Positions 31,917 to 40,625 of a stretch of 64,000 bases of DNA are shown here, piece by piece. Source of the DNA: Flavobacteriaceae bacterium 3519-10 (GTDB lineage: Bacteria > Bacteroidota > Bacteroidia > Flavobacteriales > Weeksellaceae); the NCBI GenBank assembly GCA_000023725.1, contig CP001673.1, positions 62,001 to 126,000 on the forward strand, given 5' to 3'. The notes below the pieces were generated by a model. That model did not search any database. It was given only the letters and a program-made list of their open reading frames with translations, and had not been told where the DNA came from. The position numbers and the translations under genes are program-made. Every line of letters begins with the position of its first letter. Positions within the stretch are counted from its first letter, which is position 1.

Positions 31917-33931
31917 ATTCACATTATCTCAAAATCACCCTCATTCTCAGTGCTCTTGCGTTAATTTTTATTGCAAGACTTGCCTATCTGCAGTTGTTTA
32001 CCGACCGGTATGCGCTTAATGCCGCGAACACCTCAATCAAAACCGAATACATTATCCCGCAACGTGGTGTTATTTTCGACCGTAACGGAAAAATTATGGT
32101 GGGCAACCAGCCATCTTATGAAATATCATTTACTGAAGCGCTTATCCGCCCGGATTTCGATACGATTGGCTTTTGCAATTTAATGGGAATTACCAAACAG
32201 GATTTTATTAAAAGGGTAAACGTAATAAAAAACGAAAAATACTATTCGAAACTTACTCCGATGACCTTCATGAAGAACTTGAGCCGTGAAGATATCGCCC
32301 GTATCCAGGAAATTATCTTTAAATACCCCGCCTTCAGCATTGTTTCGAGACCGCAGCGCCAATACGAAGTTTCAACCTCCGGGAACCTTCTTGGATATAC
32401 CAATGAAGTGAACGAACGCGATATCAAAAAGGATTCACTGTATTATCTGCCGGGAGATTTTATCGGAAAGTCGGGTATCGAAAAATCTTACGAGAAACAT
32501 TTGCGTGGCGAGAAGGGCGTGCAGTATATCCAGAAAGATATCAGGCTGCGCAGCATCGGCTCGTATAAAAACGGGGCTTTAGACAAAGACGTCGTCACCG
32601 GAAAAGATATTACGCTTACCATCGATTACGACCTGCAGCGCATGGCCGAAGAAATGCTGGTTAACAAACAGGGAGCAATTGTGGCAATAGATCCCACAAA
32701 TGGCGAAATTCTGGTCCTGGCGACCGGCCCGGATATTGATCCCAATCTGTTTACTGGTCCCGATAAAACCAAGAATCTGTACCGCCTTCAGATGGATACG
32801 ATCTATAATAACAGGCCCACATTTGACCGTTCGGTCCAAGCCGCATATCCACCTGGTTCAACGTTTAAACTTTTAACGGCCGCAGCAGCCATGCAGATGG
32901 GTGTAATGGATGAAAATACTATTTTCCCTTGTGGCGGAGGCTTCAACTATCGTGGTTTACGGGTAAAAGGACACGGTGGCGCAGATCCGCTGGTCCCTGC
33001 GATTCAGGTTTCGAGCAACTGCTACTTTTCGTACGCCTTTATTGCGATTATGAATAAATATCCAGGCAACCCAAGCAAAGGAGTGGACGAATGGAAGAAA
33101 ATCATGAGCAGTTTTGGTCTTGGCGAATTTCTAAATAACGATTTGGCAGTCGGAGCCAAAGGTCGCATCCCGAGTGGCGCGTTTTATGAAAAACGCAGCG
33201 GCGGTAAAAAAGACTGGAGCTCTGCCTACACCATGAACGGCTCTATATTTAACGGAATGGGCCAGGGCGACGTGTTGCTCACGCCATTGCAGATGGCAAA
33301 TTCTGTAGCCGCAATCGTGAATAAAGGCTGGTATTACACCCCTCACATCGTAAAAGCTATTGACGGCAAACCAAATCCGGATCCAAGATTTAAGGTAAAA
33401 CATAAAACGCTTGTGGATCCAAAGCATTTCGGACCGATCATGAAAGGGATGGAAGCCGTAGTGCAGGCCGGTACCGCACGTGGTCTGAAATCAAATGAGT
33501 TTACGATGCTGGCGAAAACGGGCACTGCTCAGGTTCCGCAGGGTAAGGATAACTCAATTTTTGTCCTTGCAGCACCTGCAGATAATCCGAAAATCGTAAT
33601 TGCGGCGGTGATGGAGCATGCCGGTTTCGGTGGTACCTGGGCTGGCCCGGCTGCCACAGCAATTGCGGAGAAGTATCTGACCGGCGATTTAAAGCGCGAA
33701 CACCTGTATAAAAAACTCACTGATGCGAGTTTTATGCCCGAATATAAAAGACAGTGGGTCGTAGAACTTAAGCGTAAAGGTCTCTACAAAGAACCTGATA
33801 AAGATTCAATGCGTCTTGAAAATATTAACGACAGCCTTAGGTTTATTAAAAACGAAGGCATCCGTGCAAAACTGCTGCTGAAGAGAGATTCACTGCAGCG
33901 CAGGCTCACCTCTAAAACCATACGGAAATGA
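31913..33931 (+). CDS. mrdA: Penicillin-binding protein 2 (peptidoglycan DD-transpeptidase)
   Basis: Class B penicillin-binding protein (672 residues) of the elongasome. One N-terminal transmembrane helix (about 5-22), the pedestal domain with PQRGVIFDRNGKIM, and the transpeptidase domain: active-site Ser in PGSTFK (about residue 316), SSN in QVSSNCYFSYAF, and KTGTAQVP at about 535. The C-terminal 60 residues are charged. Translation likely begins at TTG 31913, which overlaps the mreD stop, since no nearby ATG gives the NSHYLKITLILS start. The gene partners with rodA, which follows with a 4-base overlap. Confidence 0.95.
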   Translation: MNSHYLKITLILSALALIFIARLAYLQLFTDRYALNAANTSIKTEYIIPQRGVIFDRNGKIMVGNQPSYEISFTEALIRPDFDTIGFCNLMGITKQDFIKRVNVIKNEKYYSKLTPMTFMKNLSREDIARIQEIIFKYPAFSIVSRPQRQYEVSTSGNLLGYTNEVNERDIKKDSLYYLPGDFIGKSGIEKSYEKHLRGEKGVQYIQKDIRLRSIGSYKNGALDKDVVTGKDITLTIDYDLQRMAEEMLVNKQGAIVAIDPTNGEILVLATGPDIDPNLFTGPDKTKNLYRLQMDTIYNNRPTFDRSVQAAYPPGSTFKLLTAAAAMQMGVMDENTIFPCGGGFNYRGLRVKGHGGADPLVPAIQVSSNCYFSYAFIAIMNKYPGNPSKGVDEWKKIMSSFGLGEFLNNDLAVGAKGRIPSGAFYEKRSGGKKDWSSAYTMNGSIFNGMGQGDVLLTPLQMANSVAAIVNKGWYYTPHIVKAIDGKPNPDPRFKVKHKTLVDPKHFGPIMKGMEAVVQAGTARGLKSNEFTMLAKTGTAQVPQGKDNSIFVLAAPADNPKIVIAAVMEHAGFGGTWAGPAATAIAEKYLTGDLKREHLYKKLTDASFMPEYKRQWVVELKRKGLYKEPDKDSMRLENINDSLRFIKNEGIRAKLLLKRDSLQRRLTSKTIRK

Positions 33932-35157
33932 AGTGGGCAGAAGGACTTGATAAACTGAGCATTTTTCTCTATTTAGCCATATCTCTTTTTGCAGTGGCCA
34001 ACATTTACAGTGTAGACGAGGCGCTTGGTAAGAAGCAGTTTATGTTTTTCTGTATTTCACTGGTCGTGGGGATGGTCATATTCGCGATGCGGACTAAGTT
34101 TTTCGAGAATTTTTCGGGTATTTTTTACTTTTCCGGTCTTTTTCTGCTCATCGGGCTTTTTCCGTTTGGTACCGAAATCTTGGGCCAGAAAAACTGGTAT
34201 AAATTCGGAGGCTTCACCATGCAGCCTGTTGAATTCGCGAAGATCGGCGTTGCGCTGATGCTGGCCAACTTCGTCTCCGCCGGAGATTTCGATTTGAAGA
34301 AAAAGAAATCTTTATGGTCGTCACTCGCCATCATCGGCGTTCCGGCCATTGTGGTGCTGATTATTCCGGATGTAGGCTCACTGCTTGTTTTCACGGCTTT
34401 CTTCATCGCACTATACCGCGAAGGCCTCAGCGGCTGGGTTTTCGGGGTAGGCGCCATTTTTGCGGCGGTTTTTCTCGTGGCACTTGCGATTGATCCAGTA
34501 TACGTTGTTATCGCCATCAGTCTCATCTATGTAATTTTTCTTGTTATTAACGGCAGACAAATGCACTGGAGCGTCGTTTCAGTGGCTGCAATCGCAGGAT
34601 CGTTCTTGCTGTTGGCAGGACTCGCGATGGGTGCGCCAAAAATTCTCGAGAAAATGCCGAAACACCAGCGTGAAAGGATCGAAGTACTTTATAAAGGCGA
34701 GAAAGCGTTCCGCGATACGTCCGGTTATAACCTGCTTTACTCCAAAACCGCGATCGGTTCGGGCGGTTTCTTCGGAAAAGGCTATATGGAAGGTTCAGTA
34801 ACGCGCGGAAAGTTCGTTCCGGAACAGGAAACCGACTATATTTTCTGCACCGTAGGTGAAGAATGGGGCTTTTTCGGCGCCTCGATGCTGGTTATTTTCT
34901 ACGCCGTGTTCATCGGCCGTATTTATTACCTTTCAGAGAAGCAGAAAACAACTTTCAACCGCGTTTTTGGGTATTGCTTTGCTTCCATCCTGCTAATGCA
35001 TTTCGGTATCAATTTGGGCATGGTGATGGGGCTTTTCCCCACCGTCGGCATCCCACTTCCTTATTTCAGCTACGGCGGCAGTTCGTTGCTGGCATTCTCC
35101 ATCATGACGTTTATCTTTTTTAAACTCAGTTACGCTGACCGGAATAGCTTAGTTTAG
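33928..35157 (+). CDS. rodA: Peptidoglycan polymerase RodA
   Basis: SEDS-family glycosyltransferase (409 residues, about ten transmembrane helices) that polymerises lipid II in the elongation complex with PBP2. Family motifs are readable: GQKNWYKFGGFTMQPVEFAKIG, IPDVGSLLVF (with the catalytic-region Asp), FVPEQETDYIFCTVGEEWGFFG, and GIPLPYFSYGGSSLLA near the C-terminus. It ends the mre operon. The ATG overlaps the mrdA stop by 4 bases. Confidence 0.95.
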   Translation: MKWAEGLDKLSIFLYLAISLFAVANIYSVDEALGKKQFMFFCISLVVGMVIFAMRTKFFENFSGIFYFSGLFLLIGLFPFGTEILGQKNWYKFGGFTMQPVEFAKIGVALMLANFVSAGDFDLKKKKSLWSSLAIIGVPAIVVLIIPDVGSLLVFTAFFIALYREGLSGWVFGVGAIFAAVFLVALAIDPVYVVIAISLIYVIFLVINGRQMHWSVVSVAAIAGSFLLLAGLAMGAPKILEKMPKHQRERIEVLYKGEKAFRDTSGYNLLYSKTAIGSGGFFGKGYMEGSVTRGKFVPEQETDYIFCTVGEEWGFFGASMLVIFYAVFIGRIYYLSEKQKTTFNRVFGYCFASILLMHFGINLGMVMGLFPTVGIPLPYFSYGGSSLLAFSIMTFIFFKLSYADRNSLV

Positions 35158-35382
35158 CACATTCGTTAACCTATATTTTTTTGGGCGGACATTTCGCGCT
35201 TTCCCTTTCAATCTTGTTTGCTCCGCTGGCGCTGCTCAAAAAAGGATTTACAGTACAATCGCGGCCGCGGTGCGTCGCGAAGTCTTTATAAATACAGAAC
35301 GTACGAAACAGACAAGTGTTTGCGGAGTTTCGCTAAACTTTGGACGATCAAATTAAGTGAGACTATCCTTGAATTCCGCGCA
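35158..35382. other. Intergenic region between convergent rodA and NlpC genes
   Basis: About 225 bases without a credible gene. The part 35181-35320 is locally more GC-rich than other gaps (GGGCGGACATTTCGCGCTTT..., GCGCTGCTCAAAAAAGGATT, CGCGGCCGCGGTGCG) and has the look of interspersed repeats seen between genes in Chryseobacterium-like genomes. There is only one copy in this window, so this cannot be tested here. Confidence 0.3.
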
Positions 35383-35410
35383 TAAAAAAAGCCACCTTGC
35401 GGCGGCTTTT
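35383..35410 (-). terminator. Terminator of the NlpC/P60 gene (possibly bidirectional)
   Basis: AAAAGCCACC (35387-35396) pairs with GGCGGCTTTT (35401-35410, one wobble) around TTGC. The minus-strand side ends in a run of seven T, placing it 18 bases after the NlpC stop. Confidence 0.75.
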
Positions 35411-35427
35411 AATAAATAAATTACTGT

Positions 35428-36111
35428 TTAGTTATTGGCAAAGTTCTTTTCGAAAGTATCCAGTGAAAGGACTCTCTTCGCAAATCTAAATTTTGGTCCC
35501 CAATACGAATCATTCAATGAAGAGATCATTACGCCTTTAGATGTGGCAGCATGTATAAACTTCACGCCTTCGTTAGACACTTCTTCCACAATTCCTACGT
35601 GAGAAATTCGTCCTCTTCCCTGAGAGAAGAACACCAGGTCACCTTTCTGCAGATCTTCTTTGTCTATTTTTTCGCCTTCCTGTGCCTGCGAAGCTGCAAC
35701 ACGCGGAAGTGTCATTCCGGTTACGGTGCCGAAAACTGAAAGCACAAAAGCTGAGCAGTCGATTCCTCTTCGGGTCATTCCTCCATATTTATAAGGAGTT
35801 CCGAGGTAGGTTTCAGCCTCTGCAAGGATATCGTCGATTTTTTTGGTAAAGTGTAGGGTTTTGGCAATCTCATCTTTGCGAATTGTAGCTTCCATTGTTC
35901 TGGTTGCAGCCAGTTTTTCGTCGTGGAAGTTGGTGAGAAGTTGAGCCTTAGCTGTTTCCAGCTTTTTCTGATCTAAAGATGCAAGTTTGGCATCTGATTT
36001 GTATTCTTTATTATAAGTGGTCGGGGTCGAAACTACGTAGTTGGAAACACATGACTGTAATGAAACGGCAGACGTGATAGCAACTAAGTAAAACAGAACT
36101 CTTTTCTTCAT
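35428..36111 (-). CDS. NlpC/P60 (C40) cell-wall endopeptidase lipoprotein
   Basis: A 227-residue lipoprotein: signal MKKRVLFYLVAITSAVSLQSC, lipobox LQSC, Cys21. Residues 30-90 form a Lys/Ala-rich helical spacer. The C-terminal NlpC/P60 domain has the catalytic triad Cys119 (RRGIDCSAFV), His171 (ISHVGIV) and His187 (FIHAAT). Such enzymes cut the D-Glu-mDAP bond in peptidoglycan stems and often assist growth next to the elongasome; here it lies convergent to the mre/rod operon. It has a TAATTTTG promoter element at 36163-36170. Confidence 0.92.
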   Translation of the reverse strand: MKKRVLFYLVAITSAVSLQSCVSNYVVSTPTTYNKEYKSDAKLASLDQKKLETAKAQLLTNFHDEKLAATRTMEATIRKDEIAKTLHFTKKIDDILAEAETYLGTPYKYGGMTRRGIDCSAFVLSVFGTVTGMTLPRVAASQAQEGEKIDKEDLQKGDLVFFSQGRGRISHVGIVEEVSNEGVKFIHAATSKGVMISSLNDSYWGPKFRFAKRVLSLDTFEKNFANN

Positions 36112-36162
36112 ATATATTTGATTTTCTGTGTTAATAACTGATACTTCGTTTTAAATGCAAAG

Positions 36163-36170
36163 CAAAATTA
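36163..36170 (-). promoter_or_regulatory. Predicted -7 element of the NlpC/P60 gene (TAATTTTG)
   Basis: TAnnTTTG match on the minus strand, 52 bases upstream of the start at 36111. Confidence 0.5.
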
Positions 36171-36268
36171 GGTATTAACGCCAACTCGAGGGTCAAAACA
36201 CCCCTGTAGAATAGGTGTTTTTAACACATATTAACATTTTATTTAGGAATGTTAATGGAAAAGAAACT

Positions 36269-36302
36269 GCAATCCCTTTATTTAAGGGGTTGCTTTTTTT
36301 TT
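36269..36302 (+). terminator. Orphan plus-strand terminator
   Basis: GCAATCCCTT pairs with AAGGGGTTGC (one T-G wobble) around TATTT, followed by about ten T. No plus-strand gene ends within 1 kb upstream, so it may end a small RNA. Confidence 0.6.
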
Positions 36303-36365
36303 AATATTAAGATTTATTAACATTTACGTGCTCTATAATCATGATTATGTTACTCTATATTCCGT

Positions 36366-36401
36366 AAAAAACAAAACCTCAGGTGCTTGCCTGAGGTTTT
36401 G
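36366..36401 (-). terminator. Terminator of glnA
   Basis: Perfect 12-bp stem CAAAACCTCAGG (36372-36383) with CCTGAGGTTTTG (36390-36401), loop of six. On the minus strand a T run follows; it is 19 bases after the glnA stop. Confidence 0.8.
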
Positions 36402-36420
36402 TTTAATTATAGAACGTTTT

Positions 36421-38628
36421 TTAACGCGTAAACAGCAGTTCACGGTATTTGGTCATCGGCCAAAGTTCGTCATCTACCAGCATCTCAAGCGCGTCAGATG
36501 AATTTCTGATCACATCGAAATAAGGTTTAACGTCATTACAGAACGCTTCCGCTATTTGTTGCGAATGTTCCGCGCCTTTCGCTGTAGCAATTGCTTCCAG
36601 AAGATTCTCTGATTCCACCTTGATCACCGATACATGTTCGGAAATCTGGGTAATCATATTCATCTGCTCTTTCGCCAGCTTCCTGAATTCAGTGTCGCCG
36701 AAGATTTCTTTTAAGCCTTTTACGTTTTCAATCAGCCTGTTCTGATAATTGAGGGCACACGGGATGATGTGGTTACGTGCAATGTCTGCCAGCACGGTAG
36801 CTTCTATCGCAATTACCGTTGAATATTTTTCAAGCTTCACTTCATTTCGCGCTTCAATTTCGCGGTGGGTATAGATGCCAAGATCTTCATAAAGTTCTAC
36901 AAACCGTGGATCAAGTTCTCTTGCGAGCGCTTCCGGTGTTGTCTTAAGGTTTTGGAGGCCTCGCTTTTCTGCTTCCATCGCCCAGTCATCTGAGTAACCG
37001 TCGCCTTCGAACATGATGTTTTTAGACACCTTAATATATTCACGCAGAATATTAAAGATCGCTTCGTCTTTTTTAAGGCCTTTGTCGGCAATCAGTTCAT
37101 CCACTTCCTGTTTGAAGGTTTGCAGCTGCTTTGCCATAATCGAATTCATCACCGTCATCACTTCGGCACAGTTTGCCGATGAGCCCACAGCACGGATCTC
37201 GAATTTATTACCGGTGAAAGCAAATGGTGAGGTTCTGTTTCTGTCGGTATTGTCAAGCAGAATTTCCGGTATTTTCCCAACAACATTGAGTTTAAGCTCG
37301 GTTTTTTCTTCAGGAGATAGTTTTCCGTCGGTTACTTTTTCAAGTTCCTCCAGCACCGCAAACAATTGCGTGCCGATAAAGGCAGAGATAATTGCGGGCG
37401 GAGCTTCGTTCGCACCAAGTCTGTGATCGTTACTTGCGGAAGCGATACTGGCTCTCAAAAGATCAGCATAATCATGCACGGCTTTAAGGGTATTCACGAA
37501 AAATGTGAGAAACTGTAGGTTTTTCTTTGGGTTTCGTCCCGGGCTTAAAAGGTTTTCGCCGGTGTCAGTCGCCAAACTCCAGTTATTATGTTTTCCCGAA
37601 CCGTTTACGCCCGCAAAAGGTTTCTCGTGAAAAAGGATATGGAAGTGGTGCTTGTGGGCAACCCTAGCCATAATATCCATAAGCAGGGAGTTGTGATCCA
37701 CGGCCACATTCACTTCTTCAAACATCGGCGCCAGTTCGAACTGATTAGGAGCTACCTCATTATGACGGGTCGTTACAGGAATTCCCAATTTCATTGATTC
37801 GATCTCGAGCTCTTTCATGAAGTTCATCACACGCGTCGGGATAGATCCAAAATAATGGTCATCAAGTTGCTGACCTTTGGCAGGCGAATGGCCCAACAAT
37901 GTTTTTCCGGTGATCACAAGGTCTGGCCGCGACTGGTATAATGCGGAATCTACAAGGAAGTATTCCTGTTCCCAACCTAAAGTAGGCGTTACTTTGGTCA
38001 CGTTTTTATCGAAATAAGAACGGCAAACATCGGTTGCAGCTTCGTCTACCGCGTTCAGCGCGCGCAGTAACGGAGCTTTATAATCTAAAGTTTCGCCTGT
38101 GTATGAAATGAAAATCGATGGAATACATAAAGTGGTTCCCATAATAAATGCCGGTGAAGTAGGATCCCACGCAGTATATCCGCGGGCTTCGAAAGTATTC
38201 CTGATACCACCGTTAGGGAAAGAAGATGCGTCAGGTTCCTGCTGGATCAGCATACCGCCACTGAATCTTTCAATTGCGCGGCCACCACCGCCTTCAATCG
38301 GTGTAAAAAATGAGTCGTGTTTTTCGGCTGTAGAACCTGTAAGCGGCTGAAACCAGTGCGTGTAATGAGTTGCGCCTTTAGACAAAGCCCAGTCTTTCAT
38401 TGCAACTGCTACCTGATCTGCGATGTGGCGTTGAATTTTAGCTCCTTTCCGGATGGCATCTAAAATAGAACCGAACGCCTCCTTGGTTAGATATTCTCTC
38501 ATCGTCTCCTCAGAGAATACATTCGAACAGAACAGCTCCGAGAGCTTAGCCGGCACTGTGACTGCATTGTCTTGTCTGAAATTCTTAAAAGAAAGGGTCT
38601 CCAGTGCTTTAAATCGTAAATGTGACAT
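36421..38628 (-). CDS. glnA: Glutamine synthetase, type III
   Basis: Large-type glutamine synthetase (735 residues, GlnN class) that assimilates ammonium, typical of Bacteroidota and some cyanobacteria. Characteristic stretches include THWFQPLTGSTAEKHDSF, LGWEQEYFLVD, PVTTRHNEVAPNQFELAP, ILFHEKPFAGVNGSGKHNNW and the Arg-rich active-site segment NRTSPFAFTGNKFEIRAVGS. I chose ATG 38628 (MSHLRFKALETLSFKNF); the frame remains open to 38679, but those 17 codons are AT-rich promoter-like sequence. It is divergent from the gene at 38828 and ends in a strong terminator. Confidence 0.95.
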   Translation of the reverse strand: MSHLRFKALETLSFKNFRQDNAVTVPAKLSELFCSNVFSEETMREYLTKEAFGSILDAIRKGAKIQRHIADQVAVAMKDWALSKGATHYTHWFQPLTGSTAEKHDSFFTPIEGGGGRAIERFSGGMLIQQEPDASSFPNGGIRNTFEARGYTAWDPTSPAFIMGTTLCIPSIFISYTGETLDYKAPLLRALNAVDEAATDVCRSYFDKNVTKVTPTLGWEQEYFLVDSALYQSRPDLVITGKTLLGHSPAKGQQLDDHYFGSIPTRVMNFMKELEIESMKLGIPVTTRHNEVAPNQFELAPMFEEVNVAVDHNSLLMDIMARVAHKHHFHILFHEKPFAGVNGSGKHNNWSLATDTGENLLSPGRNPKKNLQFLTFFVNTLKAVHDYADLLRASIASASNDHRLGANEAPPAIISAFIGTQLFAVLEELEKVTDGKLSPEEKTELKLNVVGKIPEILLDNTDRNRTSPFAFTGNKFEIRAVGSSANCAEVMTVMNSIMAKQLQTFKQEVDELIADKGLKKDEAIFNILREYIKVSKNIMFEGDGYSDDWAMEAEKRGLQNLKTTPEALARELDPRFVELYEDLGIYTHREIEARNEVKLEKYSTVIAIEATVLADIARNHIIPCALNYQNRLIENVKGLKEIFGDTEFRKLAKEQMNMITQISEHVSVIKVESENLLEAIATAKGAEHSQQIAEAFCNDVKPYFDVIRNSSDALEMLVDDELWPMTKYRELLFTR

Positions 38629-38805
38629 ACTATTGTGGTATTTGTGGGGGTAAAAGTACAAAAAAATGATTTTACTCAATAAAAAATTGAAAAAAAATGG
38701 GGGGGGTATGAGAGATAGATATTTTAAAAATTGCTACCTGACTTGCTTTTTAGACATATAGAACTGTATGATATCAGTCCTGATGGAAATTTAAGTGATA
38801 TGTAT

Positions 38806-38813
38806 TATCTTTG
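38806..38813 (+). promoter_or_regulatory. Predicted -7 element of the gene at 38828 (TATCTTTG)
   Basis: Perfect match 14 bases before the ATG at 38828. It lies inside the longer open frame that begins at 38795 and so argues for the shorter start. Confidence 0.65.
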
Positions 38814-38827
38814 CCAAAAGATACACT

Positions 38828-40513
38828 ATGGTAAATTCTCGTGCACGCGAAACTACAGAAGCAATTGAAAGGCTTTATGTTTCGATGCGACACTTATTCT
38901 ATCGCGGTTTTTTCAAACCTTCCGGGATCTCCGGCGAAAGTCTCCGGTCTTTATTAATGATCATCAATCCCGAAATCTACGGAACCATGGGCGTTCCAAA
39001 CAAAATAGAACTCAACGGCTTACTGTACGTTCTCGACCGTTTGCCCGAAGGAATCGAAGAATGCTCATTCATCCACCTTACTTCAGATGAAGGTTTCGAA
39101 AAAGGGAGTTTCGAAGTAATTGTACCTAAAAAACGTCGCCGAAACTGCTACCGCATCGATGAGCACCAGATGAACATAGAAGTTTTGCTCGGTCGTTCTG
39201 AAATTTACGATATCCTTACGCACCTTACCTTCTTATATATAGAAGCGGACAAGATACGCAGCCTTGCATTTATTTCCGATGAAAACGACAAGCCCACACG
39301 TGCCTGGAAGATCATTGAAGAAGTAGCAAAAGGTGAAAAAAAATACAGCCGTAAAGAGAAAGAAGTAGCGCTTATTCATCTGTCTTCATTACTCGGAAGA
39401 ACTTTCGACGAGACTTTAAACGCGTACAACAGTTTTGGAGACGACGCCAATCCGGACCGTCTTTTCAAAATTATCTATCATTTAGGAAATGAAAGCTTCA
39501 ATGATGATAAGAAAATACGTGAGCGCGAAGTGCACTTTTCCGCGATTCTGCGCGAAAGAGTTGGGCATCATTTCTTTGGCGAAAAATGGGCGAATAAAGT
39601 AAAGACTGTTTTAGCTGAAAACAATCTGCAGATGCGTCCGCTACACATCATTTCTGCCAATATGCACTCGGTGAAGAATATGCTTTACGGAAATGACGCT
39701 TTAGGAAAAAAAGCGACAAAATCGGTAGATTTTAAACTTTACGAAGATATTTCAAATAAAAAATCGCTTCAGGAAAAAGTGCTTACCCACAGCCAAAATG
39801 CGGGCCTGATCTATATTGATGACCAAAGTGGAAGTAACATTGATGTTCAGATCATCGATCTTGCTAAAACCGATCTTACCAACACGCCATTTGCAGACCT
39901 TAATTTCGAGGCAGACGATGTAGTGATGGTCTTTGATTATGCGTTCGGCGAGCAGGCATATGAAGTGATGGACGAGCTCCTCAGACCTTATGAATTTAAT
40001 GAAGAAGTGTACACCATGAAGGTGAAATCAATTTCAATCATGGGTAAAGCCGGAATTCTGATGGGTGGCAAAGGCGATATTATGATCCCCACGTCCCACG
40101 TTTTTGAAGGTACCGCAGATAATTATCCGTTCGAAAATGCGCTTTCACTTGCAGATTTCGAAGATGACGAACTTCAGGCTTTTGAGGGCGGAATGGTAAC
40201 TGTTCTCGGTACTTCGCTTCAGAATAAAGATATTTTACGGTATTTTATGGATACTTCGTGGAAGGCGATCGGGCTCGAAATGGAAGGCGCGCATTATCAG
40301 AAAGCCATTCAGGTTGCATCGAAAATCCGTCATCATATATCGGAAGATTTATTTGTAATGTATGCTTATTACGCGTCAGATAATCCGCTGGAAACCGGTT
40401 CTACGCTCTCATCCGGAGGTTTGGGCCTCACCGGAGTTAAGCCAACCTATCTGATTACATTAAAAATTCTTGAGAAAATTCTGGCCAGCGGCAAAACACC
40501 GATGCCGAACTAA
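38828..40513 (+). CDS. Conserved protein, DUF6909-like, with nucleoside-phosphorylase-like C-terminus
   Basis: A 561-residue cytoplasmic protein of the kind annotated as DUF6909 in flavobacteria. The first 150 residues (MVNSRARETTEAIERLYVSMRHLF...) are helical and unfamiliar. The C-terminal part (about 270-555) looks like the nucleoside phosphorylase / MTAN fold: VKSISIMGKAGILMGGKGDIMIPTS resembles the strand-loop carrying the phosphate or base site, and GLEMEGAHYQKAIQVAS resembles the ExEGAA ribose-binding helix of MTA/SAH nucleosidases. Function is unknown; that resemblance is by eye. It has a strong promoter (38806) and is followed by a terminator at 40531. Confidence 0.75.
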   Translation: MVNSRARETTEAIERLYVSMRHLFYRGFFKPSGISGESLRSLLMIINPEIYGTMGVPNKIELNGLLYVLDRLPEGIEECSFIHLTSDEGFEKGSFEVIVPKKRRRNCYRIDEHQMNIEVLLGRSEIYDILTHLTFLYIEADKIRSLAFISDENDKPTRAWKIIEEVAKGEKKYSRKEKEVALIHLSSLLGRTFDETLNAYNSFGDDANPDRLFKIIYHLGNESFNDDKKIREREVHFSAILRERVGHHFFGEKWANKVKTVLAENNLQMRPLHIISANMHSVKNMLYGNDALGKKATKSVDFKLYEDISNKKSLQEKVLTHSQNAGLIYIDDQSGSNIDVQIIDLAKTDLTNTPFADLNFEADDVVMVFDYAFGEQAYEVMDELLRPYEFNEEVYTMKVKSISIMGKAGILMGGKGDIMIPTSHVFEGTADNYPFENALSLADFEDDELQAFEGGMVTVLGTSLQNKDILRYFMDTSWKAIGLEMEGAHYQKAIQVASKIRHHISEDLFVMYAYYASDNPLETGSTLSSGGLGLTGVKPTYLITLKILEKILASGKTPMPN

Positions 40514-40530
40514 GATCCAAATTAATATAA

Positions 40531-40562
40531 ACCCTTCGATGGCCCGCCTCGAAGGGTTTTTT
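40531..40562 (+). terminator. Rho-independent terminator after the DUF6909-like gene
   Basis: ACCCTTCGA (40531-40539) pairs perfectly with TCGAAGGGT (40549-40557), then a T run. Confidence 0.82.
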
Positions 40563-40625
40563 GTGCACAGAATTCAGCGATACGATCAAAATTCTTATCT
40601 TTCGGCTTGCAAAAATTTAAATAAA

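Larger units (their letters stand above)
36112..36420. other. 309-base gap between NlpC and glnA with serial hairpins
   Basis: No gene. It holds the NlpC promoter (36163-36170), then three hairpins on one strand: AAAACACC/GGTGTTTT (about 36196-36221), ATTAACATT/AATGTTAAT (36230-36256) and the strong terminator-like GCAATCCCTT/AAGGGGTTGC with a T run (36269-36302), and last the glnA terminator (36372-36401). The T-run hairpin points to plus-strand transcription with no plus-strand gene upstream since rodA. Confidence 0.55.

Noticed and set aside
34125..34526. 133-codon minus-strand open frame inside rodA
   Set aside because: Composition (Pro, Lys, Ser, Thr) is typical of the antisense of membrane helices; rodA is certain.
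38629..38679. N-terminal extension of glutamine synthetase
   Set aside because: The codons are AT-rich, unlike the gene body, and lie in the probable promoter region.
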